The notes under the pieces: model-generated
Seen by the model: the letters and a program-made list of their open reading frames with translations, nothing else
Told to the model about the DNA's origin: nothing
Databases searched by the model: none
From: Betaproteobacteria bacterium
Lineage (GTDB): Bacteria > Pseudomonadota > Gammaproteobacteria > Burkholderiales > UBA3065
Assembly (NCBI GenBank): GCA_027490755.1
Contig: JAIXXL010000006.1
Location: forward strand, 1 to 34,833
Direction: 5' to 3'
Length of the DNA stretch: 34,833 bases
Made by a program: the position numbers and the translations under genes
Shown here: piece after piece, positions 30,728-34,833 of the stretch
How the letters are laid out: each line of letters starts with the position of its first letter
How positions within the stretch are numbered: the stretch's first letter is position 1

Positions 30728-31590
30728 GCGGAATTTTACAAGGCTTAATCGCAAGCATTGGCAGCGCATTGCCTCCTAGCCAAATTGAGTATTTGATTGT
30801 TGCTGGTGGTGGAGCAGGTGGTGGGAGTGGCGGTGATTCAGGCGGTGGCGGTGGTGCTGGTGGATTAAAAACTGCAACAGGTTATTCCGTTTCAGTAGGT
30901 TCTCCGATAACGGTGACGATTGGCGGAGGTGGCGCTGGCGCATCAACAGGTGCTGGCGGATCGGGGAGCTCTTCCGTTTTTGGGGCTGTATCAACCACTG
31001 GCGGCGGTGGTGGCGGGGGCAGTCCCGGCGCAGTCACTCCTGCGACTGGCGGCTCTGGCGGCGGTGGAGGCTCTCAAGCAAACAGAGCCGGAGCTTCTGG
31101 AACTAGCGGAGAAGGAAATGCTGGCGGCAGCGGTCTTGATCAGAGCCCTGCATGGGGTGCTGGCGGTGGCGGCGGTAAAGGTGGCGTTGGCGCTAACGGC
31201 AACTCGTCATTTGGCGGCAGCGGTGGCGCTCCTTTTTCCTCCAGCATTTCTGGCGCATCTGTTAGCTATGCCGGTGGTGGCGGTGGTGGAGCGAACGCAA
31301 GTGTTTCTTCTGGTGGCTCGGGATCGGGAAGCGGCGGCAACGGCGGTAACGGTGCTACCGCTCCGCAAAACGGGGTTGCTAATACTGGCGGCGGTGGCGG
31401 CGGCATGGGCGTTAACTCGTCTAAAAACGCAGGCCCGGGGCCGAGCGGAAACGGTGGCTCTGGCATCGTCATTATTCGCTATCCAGACACATTCGCTGCG
31501 GCAATATCAACAACAGGCTCTCCGACTTACACCGTTACCGGCGGCTATCGCATTTACCGCTGGACTGGTTCCGGCAGCATCACATTCTGA
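30724..31590 (+). CDS. Glycine-rich tail adhesin
   Basis: The 288-residue protein is over one-third glycine, in long GGGGGG-type runs broken by Ser, Ala and Asn, flanked by conserved ends: IEYLIVAGGGAGG near residue 22 and GSGIVIIRYP, GGYRIYRWTGSGSI at the C-terminus. Such proteins form polyglycine II helix sandwiches, as in the S16 gp38 receptor adhesin. Its start is in an ATGA overlap with the fibre gene. It probably determines host receptor binding. Confidence 0.8.
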   Translation: MSGILQGLIASIGSALPPSQIEYLIVAGGGAGGGSGGDSGGGGGAGGLKTATGYSVSVGSPITVTIGGGGAGASTGAGGSGSSSVFGAVSTTGGGGGGGSPGAVTPATGGSGGGGGSQANRAGASGTSGEGNAGGSGLDQSPAWGAGGGGGKGGVGANGNSSFGGSGGAPFSSSISGASVSYAGGGGGGANASVSSGGSGSGSGGNGGNGATAPQNGVANTGGGGGGMGVNSSKNAGPGPSGNGGSGIVIIRYPDTFAAAISTTGSPTYTVTGGYRIYRWTGSGSITF

Positions 31591-31598
31591 GGTTAGCT

Positions 31599-31979
31599 AT
31601 GGCGCACTTCGCACAACTGGATAAAAACAACCTCGTCACGCAAGTCATCGTCGTTCACAACAACGATTGCATGGTCGATGGCGTGGAGCGCGAGGAGGTT
31701 GGCATTGCCTTCTGCCAGTCGCTGTTTGGCGCGGATACCCGATGGGTGCAGACCAGCTACAACGGCAACATGCGTAAAAACTTCGCTGGGATAGGCTACC
31801 AATATGACGTACAGCGCGACGCATTCATCCCGCCGCAGCCGTATCCAAGCTGGTTATTGGATGAATTGACCTGTCAATGGAATGCGCCAGTCCCGTATCC
31901 AAGCGACGGCAGCGTTTATCGCTGGGATGAAAGTCAGAAAAATTGGGAAGCTGTGCCAATTGAAAATCACGCTGAATAA
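31599..31979 (+). CDS. Tail-fibre-associated protein
   Basis: The 126-residue protein has the pattern MAHFAQLDKNNLVTQVIVVH, FGADTRWVQTSYNGNMRKN, FAGIGYQYDVQRDAFIPPQ, PYPSWLLD, and YRWDESQKNW. This family is common downstream of fibres in many phages and is of uncertain role, perhaps fibre assembly. It lies 8 bases after the adhesin. Confidence 0.8.
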   Translation: MAHFAQLDKNNLVTQVIVVHNNDCMVDGVEREEVGIAFCQSLFGADTRWVQTSYNGNMRKNFAGIGYQYDVQRDAFIPPQPYPSWLLDELTCQWNAPVPYPSDGSVYRWDESQKNWEAVPIENHAE

Positions 31980-31988
31980 GGTGATGTG

Positions 31989-32279
31989 ATGGATGAGATT
32001 GGCGGCGATCTGTTTACAAAAATTGGCGCAGGTATTGCAGCAGTCGCTGCTGGATTTTACGGCGTATTTCGTTTGTTTAAAGCGGATCGACGCGAGGATA
32101 CAAAAGCCGACCTGACTGATGGTGCCATGGCGCAAGTAATCCAGACGCTGCGCGAAGAGGTTACGCGCTTATCGGAGCGGCTAGAGCGCGTTGAGGCGGC
32201 TAACCGGGAGTGCGAAGAGCGCAATGCCGAGCTGCACCTAGAGATCATCGCACTGAAGCAGCAGTTGCATCTGGCCTGA
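31989..32279 (+). CDS. Small membrane protein with coiled coil
   Basis: From the ATG at 31989 (96 residues; a GTG three bases earlier is an alternative) the protein has one membrane helix (IGAGIAAVAAGFYGVFRLF) and then a long coiled coil (VIQTLREEVTRLSERLERVE, AANRECEERNAELHLEI). This shape is like an inner-membrane spanin subunit, but the small size and the location before the holin do not prove it. It may be a lysis accessory protein. Confidence 0.7.
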   Translation: MDEIGGDLFTKIGAGIAAVAAGFYGVFRLFKADRREDTKADLTDGAMAQVIQTLREEVTRLSERLERVEAANRECEERNAELHLEIIALKQQLHLA

Positions 32280-32281
32280 CC

Positions 32282-32869
32282 ATGCTCGATCCGGTCACTC
32301 TCACTGCAGGCATCGCCACTGCAAAGGCAGTCATTTCGGGCGTAAAGGGGGCGCTCGAGATGGCTAGGGAAGCAGTCGCCGAGATCCGCGAATGTGCGCA
32401 AGCCGGATCGGACGTGGTCGACTCCGTTGGCGCGCTCGGCAAGTTCTTTGCCGCGGCCTCAAAAATCGAAGAGGGGGTCGCCACCGCCAGGGAATTGCAG
32501 GCCAATCCGCCGGCCGTGGTCGATGGACAACCGATCAAGTCCGACCACGAGCTGGTGATCAATGCAATGGTTGCTGAGCGCCAGCTGAAAAACTTCTACA
32601 CGGAGTTGCGCGAGATGTTCACCTACCAGTTCCAGGAACCGGGCCTGTTCAATGAATACATGGTCCGGCTCGAAAAGCTGCGCGAAGACCGCCGCCAGCT
32701 GGCTATGGAAGCTCGCCTGAAAGTACGTGCGGCGGAGATGGCGGTACGGCGAAAGAGACAGCAGCAATGGCAAATGATGGAAAACGCGTTTGCGATCGTT
32801 CTAGGCTGTGCGGTATCGGCAGCGATCATCGTCGCGGTCGTCTGGATGTTTAAGGTTGGAGGTCCCTGA
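32282..32869 (+). CDS. Membrane-anchored phage protein
   Basis: The 195-residue protein (start MLDPVTLTAG) is helical with LGKFFAAASKIEEGVATAR and a middle region ELREMFTYQFQEPGLFNEYM, and ends in a C-terminal membrane helix (IVLGCAVSAAIIVAVVWMF). The basic segment RRKRQQQWQ precedes that helix, so the N-terminus faces the cytoplasm. I do not recognise a defined function; proteins of this type precede lysis genes in several phages. Confidence 0.7.
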   Translation: MLDPVTLTAGIATAKAVISGVKGALEMAREAVAEIRECAQAGSDVVDSVGALGKFFAAASKIEEGVATARELQANPPAVVDGQPIKSDHELVINAMVAERQLKNFYTELREMFTYQFQEPGLFNEYMVRLEKLREDRRQLAMEARLKVRAAEMAVRRKRQQQWQMMENAFAIVLGCAVSAAIIVAVVWMFKVGGP

Positions 32870-33351
32870 TGCTTACGTTGATCAGCACGTTCCTGTCATT
32901 CCTGTCCGGCGGCTTGCCCAGCCTGCTGAATTTTTTCCAGGACCGGCAGGACAAGCGCCATGAACTCGAACTAGCGCGCATGCAGGCCGAACGCGAGCTG
33001 CAGATGGCCAAGGAGGGGTTCATCGCGCAGCAGAAGGTCGAGGAAATCCATACCGAGCAGCTGCAGATCGAGACGGCCGCGCAGGAGCGTATTGCGTTGT
33101 ACCAGCATGACATCGAGATCGGCAAGGGCGCATCGCGCTGGGTGATCAATGCGCGCGCGATGGTGCGCCCCACCGTCACCTACGGGCTGTTCTTCCTGCT
33201 GGTGGCGATCGACGTTGCTGGCGTCTGGTATGCGTGGACCACCGGGGTGCCGTTTGAGCAAATGATGAACCTGGTGTGGGACGACGACACGCAGCAAATA
33301 TGGGCAGCCGTCATCGCCTTCTGGTTCGGCACCCAAGCATTCAAGAAATGA
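32869..33351 (+). CDS. Holin (3TM type)
   Basis: The 160-residue protein fits the Holin_3TMs family: a short hydrophobic N-terminus (LISTFLSFLSGGLPSLL), a long amphipathic region (QMAKEGFIAQQKVEEIH), RWVINARAMVRPTVTYG, two membrane helices (LFFLLVAIDVAGVWYAW; IWAAVIAFWFGTQAF) and a basic end. It forms membrane lesions that release or activate the lysozyme. The start and stop overlap its neighbours by 1 and 4 bases. Confidence 0.9.
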   Translation: MLTLISTFLSFLSGGLPSLLNFFQDRQDKRHELELARMQAERELQMAKEGFIAQQKVEEIHTEQLQIETAAQERIALYQHDIEIGKGASRWVINARAMVRPTVTYGLFFLLVAIDVAGVWYAWTTGVPFEQMMNLVWDDDTQQIWAAVIAFWFGTQAFKK

Positions 33352-33857
33352 TCTCGGATCGCGCCATTGTCCAGATCAAGCACCACGAAGGCGTGCGGCT
33401 GCGGCCGTACCTTTGTCCCGCGCAGCTGTGGACTGTGGGCGTCGGGCACGTGCTGTATCCGGAGCAGGCAAAGCTGCCGGTGGACGAGCGGCGGCGCTAT
33501 CCGCTGAGCCTGGCGGATAACCGAACGTTTTCGCAGGAGGAAGTCGATGCAATTCTCAAAGCTGATCTGCGCCGCTTTGAGATGGGTGTGCGCCGCCTTT
33601 GTCCCGGGGGCCTGTCTCAGCCTCGTCTGGATGCACTGGCATCGTTTGCATTCAATGTGGGGCTAGGCAACCTGCAGCGCAGTCAGATCCGGATGCGGCA
33701 CAACCGCGGCGACTTTGATGGCGCCGCCGACGGGTTCCTGGCATGGACCAAAGCGGCCGGCAAGGTGCTGCCCGGACTGGTCAAACGGCGCCACGACGAG
33801 CGGTTGCTTTACCTGTCACCGAACTTTAGTAAAGTGCTCCCGGGTACGGTGCGGTGA
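33348..33857 (+). CDS. Endolysin, GH24 lysozyme
   Basis: The 169-residue protein has the T4-lysozyme type active site spacing E-8x-[D/C]-5x-T: E14 (HHEGVRL), C23 (PYLCPAQ) and T29 (WTVGVGH). The rest includes ALASFAFNVGLGNL and GLVKRRHDERLLY, typical of the family. No signal peptide is seen, so it needs the holin. Cys in place of the usual Asp occurs in several phage lysozymes. It overlaps the holin stop by ATGA. Confidence 0.92.
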   Translation: MISDRAIVQIKHHEGVRLRPYLCPAQLWTVGVGHVLYPEQAKLPVDERRRYPLSLADNRTFSQEEVDAILKADLRRFEMGVRRLCPGGLSQPRLDALASFAFNVGLGNLQRSQIRMRHNRGDFDGAADGFLAWTKAAGKVLPGLVKRRHDERLLYLSPNFSKVLPGTVR

Positions 33858-33892
33858 TCTCCTCTCGCTGCAGTCTCAGCCGTGCCCGACTT

Positions 33893-33918
33893 GGCCCCGC
33901 AATTGCGGGGCCTTTTTT
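33893..33918 (+). terminator. Late operon terminator
   Basis: GGCCCCGC, AATT, GCGGGGCC followed by six T: a perfect 8-base GC-rich stem. It lies 36 bases after the lysozyme stop and closes the rightward transcript before attR. Confidence 0.95.
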
Positions 33919-34049
33919 ATGCAGCATGCGGCTTTAGAACCGCAATGCCATTGCCATTGGCGGGTAATCGCATTGCAGTCCTAGCTGACTTTTACAATGA
34001 GTTGAGGCACGTTCAGTTAATGGATCCGACGCAAAGCCAGTATTGCAGC

Positions 34050-34072
34050 AAATGACAGCTTTTTGCCAACAT
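34050..34072 (+). repeat. Candidate integrase arm-type site, right copy
   Basis: AAATGACAGC, five T, GCCAACAT, matching 407-430 except for one T and one G/A change. It lies 38 bases from attR, in the phage right arm. No gene is seen in 33858-34133 apart from this and the terminator. Confidence 0.55.
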
Positions 34073-34110
34073 CATCTGGAAAGCCTCATTAATCCATTGA
34101 CTTTGGGATA

Positions 34111-34133
34111 TTCGAATCCCCCTCTCTCCGCCA
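34111..34133 (+). repeat. attR: attR core (23-base direct repeat)
   Basis: Identical to 295-317, the 3' end of the tRNA-Ser gene. This is the displaced tRNA fragment that marks the right boundary of the prophage. Confidence 0.95.
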
Positions 34134-34197
34134 GTATTCTCCAAGTCATTGAATCGCCTCAGAACGTAGGCGCAACGCGGGTTCTCAAGGATTGTCG

Positions 34198-34224
34198 GCT
34201 CTTCCCCATTAACGGGGGAAGAGC
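34198..34224. other. Host hairpin downstream of attR
   Basis: GCTCTTCCCC (34198-34207) and GGGGAAGAGC (34215-34224) form a perfect 10-base stem with a 7-base loop and no T run. The rest of 34134-34300 shows no gene; this stretch was downstream of the tRNA before integration. Confidence 0.5.
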
Positions 34225-34302
34225 ACCCATCAAATCCGGTTGATCCTGGCGATGAACCGGCCCAAGGCAGTCAAATGGCATGCCCGGTGCCGAGCAGTTG
34301 CA

Positions 34303-34329
34303 ATAAAAAACCCGCCACGTGGGCGGGTT
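34303..34329 (-). terminator. Terminator of cspA
   Basis: AACCCGCC (34309-34316) pairs with GGCGGGTT (34322-34329) around a 5-base loop; the A run at 34303-34310 is a T run on the minus strand. It lies about 90 bases after the cspA stop. Confidence 0.85.
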
Positions 34330-34418
34330 TCGCTTAGCGAGCACTCGGAACCTGGCGATCTGCCGGGTGCCAGGGCACGCACGGCCGCCCCACACATTCT
34401 CCGTATGGGGCTGAGTAT

Positions 34419-34628
34419 TCAGATCACCTGGACACTGGTTGCTTTTTCGCCTTTGGGACCATTGCCCTTGGCGTAGCTCACGCGCTGGTTCTCGGCAAGA
34501 CTCTTGAAGCCGTTGCTCACGATGTCCTGAAAATGGACGAACAGATCAGCGCCGCCTGCGTCGGGCGTAATGAAGCCGAAGCCCTTTGCGTCGTTGAACC
34601 ATTTGACGATACCGGTCTGGTTACTCAT
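34419..34628 (-). CDS. cspA: Cold-shock protein CspA
   Basis: The 69-residue protein is a single cold-shock domain that binds single-stranded nucleic acid and melts RNA structure. RNP1 (KGFGFI) and RNP2 (LFVHF) are intact, in the order [42 protein letters not shown]. The start at 34628 has AAGGAAA about 6 bases upstream; an ATG 15 bases earlier overlaps that ribosome site. This is a host gene, transcribed towards the prophage. About 200 bases of leader (34629-34833) show no other gene. Confidence 0.96.
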   Translation of the reverse strand: MSNQTGIVKWFNDAKGFGFITPDAGGADLFVHFQDIVSNGFKSLAENQRVSYAKGNGPKGEKATSVQVI

Positions 34629-34833
34629 GGTGTTTTCCTTCATGTCGGAATTGGATTGGATGGCGACGCATCGCAGAGCGATGCATTCGCCGCGCGCACA
34701 TCCTGCAAGAAAGAAAAATACGGGGGAGTCAGACGGGAATCGCTCTACGGGAGAGCCAGACAGGAAAGAGACCTACGGTGATCAACTTGAAGAAGTACAG
34801 ACGGAGGGTACATCACTTTGGGTGGATCACCTA

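Larger units (their letters stand above)
295..34133. mobile_element. Integrated temperate siphophage (prophage)
   Basis: The element is bounded by a 23-base perfect direct repeat (295-317 and 34111-34133) matching the tRNA-Ser 3' end. Inside are an integrase next to attL, a repressor/Cro switch, replication genes, a complete packaging, head and tail module, and a lysis cassette at the right end. No structural gene is visibly broken, so it looks potentially functional. The genes point to a long-tailed siphophage with a lambda-type terminase and portal and an HK97-fold capsid. Confidence 0.95.

Noticed and set aside
34818..34833. Sequence at the right edge resembling the end of 16S rRNA
   Set aside because: Only a short match to GGATCACCT; no other rRNA sequence is seen before it.
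1..34833. CRISPR arrays, insertion sequences and transposase genes
   Set aside because: No regularly spaced repeats with spacers, no transposase frames and no terminal inverted repeats of an insertion sequence were seen.

Overview
The window is an almost intact temperate siphophage genome (about 33.8 kb, 295-34133) integrated in the 3' end of a host tRNA-Ser(GGA) gene, with short host flanks. High GC (about 68% in one late-region line counted by hand), the cold-shock gene in the right flank and the style of the integrase, excisionase, GpA terminase and CII-like proteins suggest a betaproteobacterium of the Burkholderiales, possibly Oxalobacteraceae. This is judgement by eye; no database was searched.

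Layout. 1-317: host terminator and tRNA-Ser. 432-5719: a leftward early operon, from the candidate promoter PL near 5840 to int, with many 4-base ATGA overlaps. It holds small phage proteins, a DUF2303-like protein, a winged-helix protein, an AlpA-like regulator, Xis and the integrase; one 59-residue gene (5350-5529) opposes it. 5825-9113: the immunity region, bounded by two clusters of the same operator (core GTAGC-N5-GCTAC). Between them lie a HigBA-type toxin-antitoxin operon, an AT-richer two-gene cassette (unrecognised 245-residue protein plus PIN-domain nuclease), a candidate SOS-controlled small gene running into the repressor gene from the opposite side, and a short CI-like repressor without a peptidase domain.

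9103-14464: rightward early genes (Cro-like, CII-like, primase-helicase), then a candidate replication origin with a perfect 22-base inverted repeat and TTCAAC iterons. 14464-31979: late genes in order: minor tail protein, terminase small and large subunits, Mor-like regulator, connector, portal, fused protease-capsid, head-tail joining protein, tail tube, tail chaperones joined by a -1 frameshift, tape measure, tail-tip protein, fibre, glycine-rich adhesin and a fibre-associated protein. A ClpP-like serine protease lies antisense just before the terminase. 31989-33857: membrane proteins, 3TM holin and lysozyme, closed by a strong terminator. attR is at 34111-34133, followed by host sequence with cspA.

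The observations most worth following are the SOS-box gene opposing cI as a possible induction switch for a non-cleavable repressor, the paired operator arrays, the 245-residue/PIN cassette, the antisense ClpP-like moron, and the origin-like repeats.
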